NCBI RefSeq assembly: GCF_963576615.1
Contig: NC_088717.1
Span: forward strand, 38,146,302-38,210,301
Reading direction: 5' to 3'
Length of the DNA: 64,000 bases
From: Watersipora subatra
Lineage: Eukaryota; Bryozoa; Gymnolaemata; Cheilostomatida; Watersiporidae
Part shown: piece by piece, positions 21,350 through 33,337 of the stretch
Layout: every line of letters starts with the position of its first letter
Numbering within the stretch: the first letter of the stretch is position 1
Position numbers and translations under genes: made by a program
The notes under the pieces: generated by a model
Databases searched by the model: none
The model's input: only the letters and a program-made list of their open reading frames with translations
Told to the model about the DNA's origin: nothing

Positions 21350-22282
<933 letters not shown>

Positions 22283-22496
22283 ACTGGAGACTTTCAGAGC
22301 TTTTAATATAGTGAAAAGTTAACGCGTCAACTTTTTCACTCGGGTGAACACTATTTCAATTCAGATTAATTTAGCTATAAAGAGGCATAAACCAGTCGAC
22401 ACACTAGATAGCCTACTGGACAATCTGACAGAAGTGCTTGCAGAATTATCAGCTGCAAACATTCTTTATGATACACTGCTGAATTATGATGTAGGG

Positions 22497-23808
22497 AAGT
22501 GTTTTTCGAATTTTTTTTAGCCCAGGCACATTTTTACATTTGAAAAATTTTGCGGCACAACGCTAACCAAAAATGTTATAAAATGACACTTTGAACAGTA
22601 TATTTAATCAAAATATAGTTTTTCAGTTTATTAATACTCAGTCGGTGTGACGCCTGGACCTCTTTAGATGAACACAAAGCCAATATCGTAGCGCCACCCT
22701 TTATTTGAAGGCCACCTATATTTGAGCTACACTGACATTCACCATGCTAATTAATAATCAAAGGTACCTAACTAGGCATATGTGGTATTAAACGACCTGT
22801 CTGATTTCGATGGACTTTCAGTTTTGTGGACTAATATTAGATGCATTGACCATGCATCAAACACGTGAATAGACGCACCTAGATTATGGTGCTTGGAGAT
22901 TGAGCCAACCACATCGAGGGCTGGGCATTCAATTAAAACTCTCCTACAGTATAAGTTGTGCGTTAAACTTGTTCAGAGCACTACGAGAATGTACGTATAA
23001 ACTTTGGCAGACACGTCGAGCAGGCACGAATCCGAAGATGCTAATCGGCAAATCTTTCAAGGGATATATACTGACCAACGCTCTAAACGGCTCTGAGAAT
23101 AACAATATCTATCCTTTCAGCTCAGACACCCGATTAATTAAGGCTGAACTGGAGTGTCTCCGGCAAGCATGGGCTAATACTGGCATTACCAATAAAATTA
23201 CATGTACATTCAAATATTTGACGCTGATTCTAGAACTATTCGACAGTTCTAGAGAATGACGAGTACTGTTGAAATAGTGACATATCATTTGATTTTCAAC
23301 ATTAAACATTTTATTACATACCAGTAATCACCGTGTTATTTTATATTATTATATGTCTTGTATTATATTTTTTGTCTTATAATTTTATGTTGGGTGATAT
23401 TTTATCATCGGTTATTCATTGAGTTATCTTATATTATAACTTTGTGTTGAATGTTATGTTATCATTCGTTATTCATTAAATGGAGTTTAACTTATCAAAA
23501 TCTTGAGCTGCTAGTTGAAAAGTTGAATGCCACCCTTTATTTGAACGTCACCTCTCATTAAATGCCGTCATAAAAGAAGGGTCAAAAAATAGAACGCCAT
23601 GGCGTTCAACTAAAATTTATACGATAAATTGCCCTCCCAGTTTTTACTTCAAGGACACTGGACAATGACATAATATTTATAAAAAAGGATTAATAAATTT
23701 TTTGTAAAAATTTAAATTTTAAAAAAGTGACATTGGATAATTTCTCACGGCACACCTGGCAATCTCTGATGGCACACTGTGCCGCAGCACAGTGGTTGAA
23801 AATCACTG
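22497..23808. mobile_element. Non-autonomous hAT element with 8-bp target duplication
   Basis: ATGTAGGG flanks it at 22489-22496 and 23809-23816. The ends read AAGTGTTTTTCGAA on the left and CAGTGATTTTCAACC on the right (reverse complement), matching the CAGNG-type hAT termini except for one changed first base. Removing it rejoins the BEL gag frame. No transposase frame is present; the interior holds another element related to 19350-20651. Confidence 0.85.
22688..23628 (-). mobile_element. Relative of the 19350-20651 transposon, nested in hAT
   Basis: The right side, reverse-complemented, reads GTTGAACGCCATGGCGTTCT, paralleling the left end of 19350-20651. Both ends carry GCCACCCTTTATTTGAA units like the subterminal array of that element. 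Orientation is opposite. Terminal bases are too diverged to fix the limits, so the coordinates are approximate. Confidence 0.45.
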
Positions 23809-23975
23809 ATGTAGGGGATACTTTTTCTTCATACAAATTGGCTGTGGGGAAATCTATATCTTAATTCATGCAAAGCGCTCAGACAGAATATGACAGTGCT
23901 GTCAACTCTAGAGTATGAGAGGTCTATTAATTCTCAGTCAGCAGTAAACTGTAAGCAGGATATTCGTTTATCCTT

Positions 23976-24221
23976 CGCTTTTTCGTGACGGCATTCTATC
24001 GTTGTTGACCATCTTTATAGACAATTTTATTGCTAAAACATGAACCTTTTGCTATGAGTTTTTGAAAACGATGCTTGTGTTGGCAAATTTTTTATTATAG
24101 TATCAAAACAACACCAACAAGTACTATTAAATAAAAGAAAAATGATCGTTTTCTACAAATATGGCGGCTTTTTCGTAAATGAGCGCATGTGCAAACGACT
24201 TGATGACGTCACAAAAAATCG
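23976..24221. mobile_element. Small MITE in BEL gag relic
   Basis: The gag homology breaks near 23975 and resumes near 24225. The ends form imperfect inverted repeats: CGCTTTTTCGTGACGGCAT on the left and CGATTTTTTGTGACGTCAT on the right, reverse-complemented. Length is about 245 bp. A target duplication could not be assigned. Confidence 0.55.
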
Positions 24222-24732
24222 ATGGATTGTAAGAGCGTAAGGACTTCATGCTTGAACAGCTACATGGTATTGCCAATAAAAATGTCGGCCAATCATAGGC
24301 TGTTTGTGTTTTTGTAGAGATAAAGGGCCTAATTAGTAAACTGCAAGACAGTGTGCATAGCCTGAATGCTTGTAAAAGTGCTGAAGACAATAGTGATTTA
24401 TTTTATGCTGTAGATAGGTGTATTATGAACTTAGAGCAGAGGGTTGTAGTATCTAAGCAAATGTCCCGTCTTCTTAGAAGTTCAAGGCAGGCAGTAATGC
24501 CTCAGGCTACTCAGTCACAGTTTGAAAGTTTTGCAGATCACATTAACACACCAGTCTCACTAACAATAACATCACCGGCTACCTCTTCTAGCACTACCAC
24601 TGCTCTCGGTAGAGACAACTCCATCTTGCTCATTTCTGCATTATCAAACACTTTACTGAACCACTCTTTACTTTGACCGAAACTTTGACCACTGGTGCAG
24701 GTTTCCTGTCATGTCAAATGACACAGGTGTGT

Positions 24733-24917
24733 TGTTTATGATATTGGAATATTCAGTTTATTGACAGAAACTTTGTTAGCTGCGTTCATCTTGATAGAGA
24801 GGAACAAAGAAAATGATCTATTTGAAAAAGCTATGGGTACCAATTATAAGCAACAAGCTTTCAGAAAGCACAAAGAGAAAGCATTATTAAAACCATCAAA
24901 CTGCTATTATTGCAATA
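24733..24917 (-). repeat. 3' LTR of copia element
   Basis: About 185 bp, aligned along its length with 29353-29464 plus 31487-31556 once the insertion there is ignored. Shared text includes TTGGAATATTCAGTTTAT, GAAAAAGCTATGGGTA and GCTTTCAGAAAGCAC. On the minus strand it begins TATTGC right after the purine run and ends AAACA. The two LTRs differ at many positions, so this copia insertion is old. Confidence 0.75.
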
Positions 24918-25057
24918 CCCCCACTCAGTTAGATGGTTGTACCAACAGCCAGTTTGACTAACACAAATTTACAATGATCGTAAGCAATGAGAAACAAAAA
25001 AATAATAATGACGGTTTTGTGTTTACTATAATTAATCATCACTGGTCCGACAAATAA

Positions 25058-28000
25058 CTAGCTTAAACCCATCATCTCTCCAAGTTTGACAAATCGATCA
25101 CGTGGCAGTAGCTTCGCAAATATGTCAGTGATATTCTCATTTGTCGGACAAAACTCGGTGCACACATCACCAGCTTCAATTGCCTCGCAAACATAGTGGT
25201 ATTTTACATCGATGTGTTTTGCACGCTTGCTTGTTTTCTGGCTGTTTGTGATCGTTTCCGCTGATTGATTGTCTACAAAGATAGTTGTAGAGTCATGCAG
25301 TTTCAATATCTTAGAATAGCTGGCACAACCACATGCATTCAACAACACCATCAAACAATGCTCTGAATCCGTAGTAGAGAGGACAACAACTGACTAATGC
25401 TTGCTGGACCAGCCGATTGGGCAACCAGCATTAATAAAGACTGCATCCGATTTCGGGTGCCGATCAGCGTCACTTGCATAATTCGCATCTGAGTATTCAA
25501 CCAATGGTTTGCCTTGTTTTTTAAAACCCAGGCATAAATCTTTGGTGTCCTTCAGGTAATGTATCAGTTGTTTGGATGTGGTCAAGTGAGTCTGGGTGGG
25601 GCAAACGTTAAACTTGGCCAAGGCTCCCACCATTTCAGCAATATTTGGACAAGTACATATGGCAGCAAATAGTAGACCGCCTACCATCGATTGATAGAGA
25701 TTTGGATTCGGCTAACTTGCTTTCATCCTTGTGACCCAGCTTTACGTCATGTGCTGCCAAAGTTGTGACAGGCTTACAATTTTTTATGATGAAATTCTGA
25801 ATTATTTGTTGAATAAAAGGCTTCTGACTTAGACGCATAAAATTGTCTCCTCTCTCAACAATTATTCTCAGACAATGAAGTAGTCCGAGATCCGCCATTT
25901 AAAACCAAAATGAGAGAGCCGATTTTAATTCGATCATTTGAGCACCATTGTCTGACATTATACACAGGTCATCTACGGAGACACAAATGATCATGTTTTT
26001 GCCTTGCCGTTTTCTAGCGAATATACACACAGTGGTCTGCAGAAGACTGCATGAAGTCTAATAATTTAAGAAATTCATCTAATACCATGTTCCAACATTT
26101 AGGCGACTGTTTAAGTCCATACAGTGAGCGACTCAGTTTGCAGATTTTCTTTACCAGGCACGACAAAACCCTCTGGCTGTTTCATATGCGCTTGTACATC
26201 TTCTGACAGTTTTCAACTCAAAAACCCCGTTTGTACATCCATTTGGTGTATCATCATATCTCTCTCAACAGCATTTGATAAGAGTGCATGCAGAGATGTT
26301 CTGTGAATCACGGGGGCATATGCTTCGTCATAATCTACCCCAGCTTTTTGTGCCTATCCCTTTGCCACAAGTCGAGCCTTAAATCTACTTATAGATCTAT
26401 CAGATGAGTGTTTAGCCTTGAAAACCCGCTTAGAGCCAATCGCTTTGCGATTGGGCGGAAGATCAACTAGTTCCCATGTACCATTGTTGATCAGTGATTG
26501 ATACTCATCATTGCTGGCTTTGATCCAGGCATCACGATTTGTACTATTCTGTGCTTGCAACAAACTAGGAGGCTCCACAATGCTGATTGCTGAGTGAGCA
26601 GAGTGACCAAGGTTAGTGAAGTCATAAATACCAAACCAAGCAATTAGTTGAGTCAAACATGTTGATTGCCTATGCGTAGCTGTCGGTGTTGAAGAAGCCT
26701 TTTTATTTTCTGATAGATAAATATTCACAGTTCAGAGTAGTCTACATTTGACTTTGTCAACTGATTTGGTAAACCGAGTTTAATTTCATCGAATGTGACA
26801 CCACGTCTTACCTCTATTTTCCTAGTGATAAGATCGTAGAGTCTGTAGGCTCTAGACCTAAAGCTATACCCTACAAACACCATTGATTCTGCTTTCTCAT
26901 CAAGTTTATGCTTCAGCCGATCAGGTACATGTATGTGAGTGTAGGCCATACATTCAAAAATTTTCAAGTGCCCAAGATCAGGTTTTTGTTGTTTCTCTTT
27001 TCCTAAGGATTTGTATTGCATTCAAGCGCTTGTGTGGGAAGGCAATTCTGAATGAATACCACGGTTAATATTGCCTCTGCCCAAAATGACTTTGGAAGTT
27101 GAGATTCAGAAATTAACAGCAAGCAACCTCACAAACAGTACGAATAAATCTCCCAGCACAGCCACTTTGTTGTGGAGCGAAGCGAGTGGTGACTTGATGA
27201 TGTATACCCAGACAAGTAACTCTCAAACACATTATATGTATATTCTCCACTACCATCACTTCTATGTGTACCTACAGTCTGTCCAGATTGATTTGTCACT
27301 AATGATTTATAAGTTCTAAACGCCTAGAACACACTAGATTTGTCTCGTAAAAAATATGCACGCACATGCCTACTAAAATCTTCGATAAATGAAACAAAAT
27401 ACTTGCTACCACCTAAAGATTAATTCTGCTTAGACCCACACACATCCGTATGTACCAAGTCAAAAATCCTATTTGATTTAATGCTACCATCAGTTTGAAA
27501 TGGCCGTCGAGACATTTTACCCTTCACACAAGCTTCACAGACACCTATTTTGTTATTTAACTTTACAACCACTTTCACACCAATGATTCATGCTTTTGAG
27601 GCTACTTACATTTACATAAGCAAGAAGTTGATGCCACAAGAGGGCGGAGGACGGGGCAGCATTAGCAGTATGAATAGCAGATTTGACATTAAGATAGTCT
27701 AGCCTGTTTACTAAAGATCCAGATGCTATTAACATCTTTCTTTGATTTTTAATCCAGCATCGCGAATGTTCAAACTGTACTGTATATCCTCTTTGTCCAG
27801 CTGTTTTTACAGAAAATATAGTTTCGTGTAGGTCAGGTATGTGTAGTATATTGTAAAGTGTAGCACGCCTAGTTTTATTTCTATGAATTTTTATTTGCAG
27901 CTGTACAATACCGACTATTTGAACTTGAGACCCATTGGCAACAACAACGTACTCAGGTGATTCTAGCTTGAAATAATCACAAAAAATATCTTTATTCCTT

Positions 28001-29305
28001 GCCATGTGACTGGTAGTGCCGCTGTCAATCAGCCATGTTTGAGAATCAATGTCTGTCTCCAACACAATAAACGCTGATTAATCATCTTTGCTATTATCAT
28101 CGTGTGTAGATATTTTGGCTTGATGTGGACTTGAGTTACTACTGTAATATCCATGACCTCAATCCCCGCGCAATCCACAGCTCTCATTATAGTTGTTTTT
28201 CAAACAGCTATTTCGTTAATGTTCCAAATGACCACAGATATAGCAGCCTTTAGACTGTTGCTGACTATGTTTAAAGCGGTTACTTGCTAAATTCAGAGCA
28301 ATGTCAGAATTTGCTTTAGACTTGAAACTACCAAAACCGGTGGCTGGAGCCAGTGCTCTTTGTTCCATTTTTTGTTTTTCATTAAGCAGTGTTTGTGTGG
28401 CAAACTGTAAAGTGATGTCGTCACCGCAAGCCTCGAGTGCAGTCACTACCGACAAATAGCTTTCAGGGAGGCTTCCAAATAGAGTCACAACCTAATCTTC
28501 CTCTCTAATATTAGCATTAATAGCTGCAAGTTTATCAGTGATAATTTTCATGTGACGTAGGTGGTCTTCAATTGATGAAGCTTCGTTCATAACCGTCTTA
28601 AAGTACCATTTCTTGAGAAATAATTTATTCGCCAGTGTATCACATTCAAAGTGAGGTCTCGGCTTGTTCCACGCAACTCCTGGGTGTTCACACTTACTGA
28701 TGAGATAAGACTAAAGTCTGGTTCCCATATCAATTGCTAGACTCTGGCGGTAACATGTGCAGTAAAACGCTTGCGACGCTAGGCTCTGTGGGATATGTTC
28801 ACATAAAGCCACATCATTAATAATATCGTAAACATAATTGCGTAATCAAATAAAGTTTTCGCTCGCCATGCCATTCTTATAATGGTTACTTTTACCCGTA
28901 CAGTGCATTTCGGGAATGTTTTGCCTGCGGCCGTTTGCGAAATTTGAACATGCGCAAACTCTTGCGTTGACCGCCGGCATCCACCGGCGGTGCACTGCGA
29001 TCCGCGGCGTGTACGTTCCCATTTTACAGCAATAGCCTGCGGTGCTGTCGCCGGTGCTTTGCGGCGTATATGGGAATCAGGCTTAAGACTAATAAGAAAT
29101 AAGACTATTACCGACAGAAAGCACTATGTGGAAAAAGGCTTTGCTTAACTTCTTTAGCGGTAGTGTTAGAATCATCCTTCAGAGTAATGGTTCCATCCAC
29201 ATATCCAAATAAGTCCTTAGCTATGAGTAGGTGTTCGAGTTTAAACTTCCATGTGGCATAGTTATCAGTGTTTAGCTCATCTATTGTCCAGCCTTTCTCA
29301 TCCAT
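25058..29305 (-). pseudogene. copia gag-pol remnants
   Basis: Gag begins MDEKGWTIDELN at 29305 and is cut by a MITE at 28715-29083. A CCHC knuckle (CYICGHLEH..NSC, about 28200-28245) has a TAA inside it. Protease follows (WLIDSGTTSHMA, 27.99-28.03 kb), then a pre-integrase block (LLWHQLLAYVNVSSL), integrase C-part (26.73-27.02 kb), and reverse transcriptase start (26.35-26.72 kb). The catalytic motif near 25990 reads SVDD instead of YVDD. RNase H has FVDNQSAE and RAKHIDVKYHY (25.06-25.35 kb). Many stops and frame changes make it inactive. Confidence 0.85.
28715..29083. mobile_element. Harbinger-like MITE, 369 bp, TAA target
   Basis: Ends AGTCTGGTTCCCATAT and, reverse-complemented, AGCCTGATTCCCATAT. 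TAA flanks both sides (28712-28714, 29084-29086). The interior is GC-rich (CCGCCGGTGGATGC-like) and related to 40827-41165. It interrupts copia gag. Confidence 0.85.
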
Positions 29306-29335
29306 AGTTTTTTGATATAGTATTTAATGGGTTGA

Positions 29336-29349
29336 CTGGGCCCATAACC
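29336..29349 (-). promoter_or_regulatory. copia primer-binding site for initiator tRNA-Met half
   Basis: On the minus strand this reads GGTTATGGGCCCAG, complementary to the anticodon arm of initiator tRNA-Met. Drosophila copia uses the same internal tRNA site. It lies 3 nt inside the 5' LTR end and about 30 nt before the gag ATG, which fixes the element's orientation and LTR limit. Confidence 0.9.
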
Positions 29350-30140
29350 TGCTGTTTATAAAGTTGGAATATTCAGTTTATAGATGGAAATATTATCAAC
29401 TGCGTGCTTCTTGACAGTTGGGAACAAAAGGAAAGCTTTATATGAAAAAGCTATGGGTAACAATTGTTATATCTGATATCAGCCATGTACAGATAGACGT
29501 AAAGAAAATAACAAGTTACATCACCATACGGCTTACATAACAAACTCCCAGAGTCACGACATCCACAAATCCCATCTTTGGGATTAGTGCCATCACATGA
29601 CAGCCCACCCATTCCACTGTCTGAACATTAAGAACATTACATTGGAAGATTCAAGATTATTTCAAAAAGGCCAGTAATTGAAACCCAGATTAAAATCCTA
29701 AAAACGGCATCACACCCCCAGTCAACGACAACACCCAGACGATAAGAACTTTCGTCATGCGGTACGAAGATCCGCATCTGGTACCAAGCTACACCAGACA
29801 GGGATTAAAACTAGAAGATTAAATATTATGAAACCCCGCTGACGTAAATACAACAGGACGTAGCCAGGAACCCCAAAAACTACAATACCTAAGATTGGAG
29901 ATCTGAAAGATATAGCTTTACTCTTGCACACCCAGGCTAACTCCTAAACAATATATAAGGACGTATATTCACCTTCATACTTCACTCTCTTCAATACAGC
30001 TTCTTCATAGCAGACAGACGTGTCGGCGGAACAAGTGAAAAGATTCAACCTTAGGGGAACAAGGGGTGAATATATTCTAAGTCTCAGACATTACTTTTAT
30101 ACTCTTATAATTTTTAGTCTGAAGCATAACTTATTATATG

Positions 30141-31178
30141 CAGTCAAACATGGATAACTCGAACTTCACGGGACCGAGCGAAAGTGTTCGAATTATCAGA
30201 GCGTTCAAGTTATCAGAGCACTGTCACAAGTCCTTGTATTTACTTATTTATTAGTAGATACATGTAGGTGATGTTATTGCCAGGACGTTTTTTAGATTGA
30301 CATTGACAAAACTTGATCGTTGTTGAAATGCTCAAAAGAAAAGACATCTTTTTCTTTTGAGCATTTTACCCACGATCAATTTTGCCGATTTTTCTTGAGG
30401 TTTATGCAAAGATTACCTCACTTTACCTGGGATTCGTTAAGAACAACACTCCGAGGCAGTTCAATTAGAAGTTTTACGAGGTTTTATGGTACATTGTATA
30501 CCACTCACACTTTTTGAATGGATACTTATTGAATGTACACACGTATTCTGTGTTTAGGTCAAACGATGAATAGTTTTTTTAGCTAAAACAACGTATACGT
30601 TTAATTACGACAATTTTTAAGACGTTTTAAACATTCAACATTCCGACGTTGATTCAGCACGGAATCAACATCGGAAAACTATTCACCACTTGACCTAAAC
30701 ACAGAATACATGTACGTTCAATAAGTATCCATTCAAAAAGCGTGGGTGATAGAGTGATATACAATGTACCGTACCACCTTGTAAAACTTCTATCTAATTG
30801 AACTGCCTCGGAGTGTTGCTCTTAACGAATCCCACTTCTTTGCTTCCGAAGGGCGATCGCTAAGCGGATGTTTGGTATAAATCAAATTTCACCAAACCTT
30901 TAGAAAAGTCGTTGACAAAAATATTTTGCCGATGGTGGTAATAACGACGCTTATGAATTACGAAAAGTTGAGGTTTACCTCTATGGCTTGGAATAAAGTG
31001 ATTTTCTAAAGCGACAAAAACCCTTTCGGTAGCCGTTGGGCAAAAAACAGTTCGAGTTAACAGTGTTGAGTTCGAGTTATCTATAGCAATTTATCATTAC
31101 GTGGGAACGGACCAAAGAAACCATTCGAGTTAACCATGTGTTTGAGCTATCCGTGGGCGAGTTATCCATGTTTGACTG
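30141..31178. mobile_element. Tigger/pogo-like element in the solo LTR
   Basis: Both ends carry CAGTCAAACATGGATAACTC as inverted repeats, perfect over 21 bases, with further subterminal similarity (TTCGAATTATC / TTCGAGTTATC). TA follows on the right; TG stands at the left, where TA would be expected. No transposase frame. It contains a 15-bp-arm hairpin (30328-30364) and a long palindrome (30428-30834). Confidence 0.85.
30428..30834. repeat. Long imperfect palindrome inside the Tigger element
   Basis: The arms, about 150 bp each, start TGGGATTCGTTAAGA and end with its complement near 30820-30834. Shared arm landmarks are CTCCGAGGCAGTTCAATTAG and TACTTATTGAATG. The loop contains AACGTATACGTT and a second hairpin at about 30643-30676. 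It may be a fold-back insertion or a rearranged Tigger interior; no target duplication was found. Confidence 0.75.
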
Positions 31179-31599
31179 TATTTTTCTTGTTCATTTAATA
31201 AACATAAGGTCTTGGGAAAACCCCTTCCACATACCTTAGCTATTCCTTATCTCAGAGCATAGTCCTAGATTCTCACATCTAGGAAGGTCAGGTGTAAAAT
31301 CTTGATACATTAGTCAACAAGTCAGACTACTCAAACAGTCATTAGTCAGGATTAGGCCTGTCTGAGTTTATTACAATAATTTAGCAGTGCATCTGCTCGT
31401 GACAATAAACCTGCGCTTATTCCCTAACAGTTGTAAGATTACTTGGTAGGATAATCCAATACTATAAATAATCATCACAACACAATACGCAAAAAGCTTT
31501 CAGAAAGCACAATGAGAAAGCACTATTAAAACCATGAAACTGCTATTATTGCAATAAGGTGTGTCAACATTAGCCGCTGGTACAGGTGTATTTTCCTAA

Positions 31600-31830
31600 T
31601 TTCACACGCTAAATGACGTATTAATTAATACATTACACCTACCGATTACGATGTTCCTGTTATAAAATATTATTTGCCTAACGCTAAACAACACGATGCA
31701 TTTTTTTCCTTGCCATACTGGGGCCAATTTGTTTTCCTGCTATACAATATTACCAAAAATTTATCTCGAAGTTAAAATTTGGTGATCTGTGTACTGATAC
31801 ATTGTGTAGTTGTAGTAGCTATAATATTTT
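31600..31830 (+). repeat. Dispersed repeat, partner of 14335-14585
   Basis: Reads in opposite orientation to the copy at 14335-14585, with moderate divergence. It begins just after the gag-like residue that follows the copia target site. Family unknown; no frame. Confidence 0.55.
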
Positions 31831-32435
31831 ACTGCAGCGTAGTATAAGGTGATAGCTATCAGTTAATCCTCACTCTCTTATATTTTTTAAATAATTATTA
31901 CATTAATAAGGTTTATATAAATCTATAATTTTTTAATAGAAGTTTATAAAATCCATTTTATTAATACTTTAATTCCTCAGCAAACGAATATTGAGTTTGT
32001 TACGCATAAATTACGAATTCCACAAATCCCTAATTCGCGATTTAATTGGCATAAGTACATGTCAGCCAGCCAAAACATGCTGCCCAAATATAAAAGTAAT
32101 CAAATATACAACTATATAAACACCTTTATTGAAAAGTTAAAATAGTAATTGTTACATGTTTAATAAAAATGAAATAAACTTGTTGAGTGCATCTTTTGGT
32201 AAGTACGCACAAAGTAAAATCATCTCACCATGGATATTTGGTACTTGAGAATTGAAACGTATCATGTACGGAGGCACCTGCTTGCTTTCATGGTAAGAAC
32301 AGTTTTATGTCATCTACACAGCTTATTTATAATTTAATAGTGGTTCATAGTGTATAACATTCTCATAAGAGTCAGCTAACTAGTGAGCTTCAAGCATTCT
32401 ATGTACTGGTATTTATAAAACAGGAATCATAACTC

Positions 32436-33143
32436 CTAGTGCTTCCTGTTATGTCTCCCATTAATTGTCCTTGCCTTAAAAATGGCAAAACCAGCTAATA
32501 CTGCCGCTCCTATCACAGCAGCTACTATAGCTCCGATAGCTATCTCTTTTTTGTTGGTAGTGATCCAAACAGCAATAGACTTTCTGTTCTCCCACACCTT
32601 GGCCACAAGAGCACTTGCTATACGAACACAGAACTGATGATGTGGCGGCATGAGTTGCAAAAGCTGCTGAAAAAGTATGTCATATGTCTGAGAGTGTCTT
32701 TCGTAAGAAGACCTCGCATTTTCCACTAACAGCCCAGTCTGATTTAGTAGCTGTTCCCAGGACCTCTCTGCTCCCTCACTTTGAAAACAGTTGACGAAGT
32801 CACCACACATGGCGACAAGTAAGCAGACTATGCCAATGACGTCTTCCATAACTTTTTGACCCTCATCAGTATCAATTTCCAGCTGTTCCACAACTCTATT
32901 AAACACTTGAGCAAGCTGATCATAGTCGAAAAAGGAGATTATTTGCTGTCCATTGACACAAATGTCACTCAGATCTGTGATAGATGTAAAACCGGCATGT
33001 GTCTTTACATAACGTTCAATACGTCCTTTCCAATCACATTCAACATCATGCAATATGGTGTCCAAGACATCTCTTAAACTCCCAAATCTTCGATTTCTTA
33101 AAGCCAAATCCATCTCTCGCTTTGAATATGGTACGTAGAAGGG
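32436..33143 (-). CDS. Predicted tail-anchored helical protein, copy B (terminal exon); possibly Bcl-2-like
   Basis: An uninterrupted frame of about 235 codons, opened by a good acceptor (TACTGTATTGCAG, exon from 33143), ends in TAA/stop at 32436. There is no convincing ATG, so upstream exons are likely. The sequence is nearly all helix. A single C-terminal membrane segment (residues about 200-222: AIGAIVAAVIGAAVLAGFAIF) is followed by a short basic tail, the layout of a tail-anchored protein facing the cytosol. Weak points recall the Bcl-2 fold: a BH3-like LRDVLDTILHDV near residue 25, a segment DEGR/DEGQ before a hydrophobic helix that could align with NWGR of BH1, and the anchor itself. 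No clear BH2. The family is not established. Confidence 0.55.
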   Translation of the reverse strand, partial: PFYVPYSKREMDLALRNRRFGSLRDVLDTILHDVECDWKGRIERYVKTHAGFTSITDLSDICVNGQQIISFFDYDQLAQVFNRVVEQLEIDTDEGQKVMEDVIGIVCLLVAMCGDFVNCFQSEGAERSWEQLLNQTGLLVENARSSYERHSQTYDILFQQLLQLMPPHHQFCVRIASALVAKVWENRKSIAVWITTNKKEIAIGAIVAAVIGAAVLAGFAIFKARTINGRHNRKH

Positions 33144-33203
33144 CTGCAATACAGTACAAAACTATCAACAGCAGGTATATTATGCAACCGCAAGTTTGTT
33201 TAG

Positions 33204-33337
33204 GGTCCTTTCAGGTTCTGTACACGTACCCTCCACCAGAAGATGAAACGAAATATCAGAATATGTGCATCGATATCTATCACGGAGTAACCATTCATTT
33301 GTCCTACACGTTTCCTAAGTCTGAAGTTTTCTTCTAA
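33204..33337 (+). CDS. Possible terminal exon, divergent to the tail-anchored gene, copy B
   Basis: The acceptor GTTTGTTTAG (ending 33203) opens a frame of 44 codons to TAA at 33335-33337. The frame matches copy A at 15902-16038 with mainly silent changes early and amino-acid changes at the end. Conserved blocks are VLYTYP, KYQNM, DIY.GVTIHLSYTF. Upstream exons were not found. It lies 60 nt from the start of the opposite-strand exon. Confidence 0.35.

Larger units (their letters stand above)
22283..24732 (+). pseudogene. BEL/Pao gag relic split by insertions
   Basis: Plus-strand text matches the N-terminal gag of the BEL element at 9345-11429: the AIKRHKPVD block at about 22375-22497, resumption at 23809 (SYKLAVGKS), and the DNSDLF..VDRCIMNLEQRVVVSKQM block at 24353-24480. 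It continues to the linker (NDTGVS) at 24732. The line is interrupted by a hAT element (22497-23808), a small MITE (about 23976-24221) and a copia element (24733-31556). After the copia element about 40 bases of gag-like linker resume at 31557. Decayed beyond function. Confidence 0.75.
29465..31482 (+). mobile_element. Solo LTR (Gypsy-like) in the copia LTR
   Basis: It begins TGTTAT and ends CAACA, with CAAT on both sides (29461-29464 and 31483-31486). Without the Tigger inside it the length is about 978 bp. A TATA box (ATATATAAGG, 29951) and an AATAAA (31197-31202) lie in LTR order. There is no coding sequence. The 4-bp duplication and TGTT..AACA ends fit a Gypsy-type LTR left by recombination. 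Confidence 0.7.
24733..31556 (-). mobile_element. Ty1/copia retrotransposon, decayed, with nested insertions
   Basis: The minus-strand order from the right is 5' LTR (split by a solo LTR), initiator-tRNA primer site, gag, protease, integrase, reverse transcriptase, RNase H, purine run (GAGTGGGGG at about 24918-24926) and 3' LTR. AGGTGTGT flanks both sides (24725-24732 and 31557-31564). Copia elements normally duplicate 5 bp, so three matching bases may be chance in this GT-rich target. It lies in the linker of a BEL gag relic. Confidence 0.85.
29353..31556 (-). repeat. 5' LTR of copia element, split by insertion
   Basis: The LTR proper is 29353-29464 plus 31487-31556 (about 182 bp). The intervening 2018 bp plus a CAAT duplication belong to a solo LTR that inserted later. 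Confidence 0.75.

Noticed and set aside
32999..33337. Single plus-strand protein spanning the opposite-strand exon and the divergent exon in copy B
   Set aside because: Copy A stops at 15901 in this frame, so only the part after the conserved acceptor is kept in both copies.
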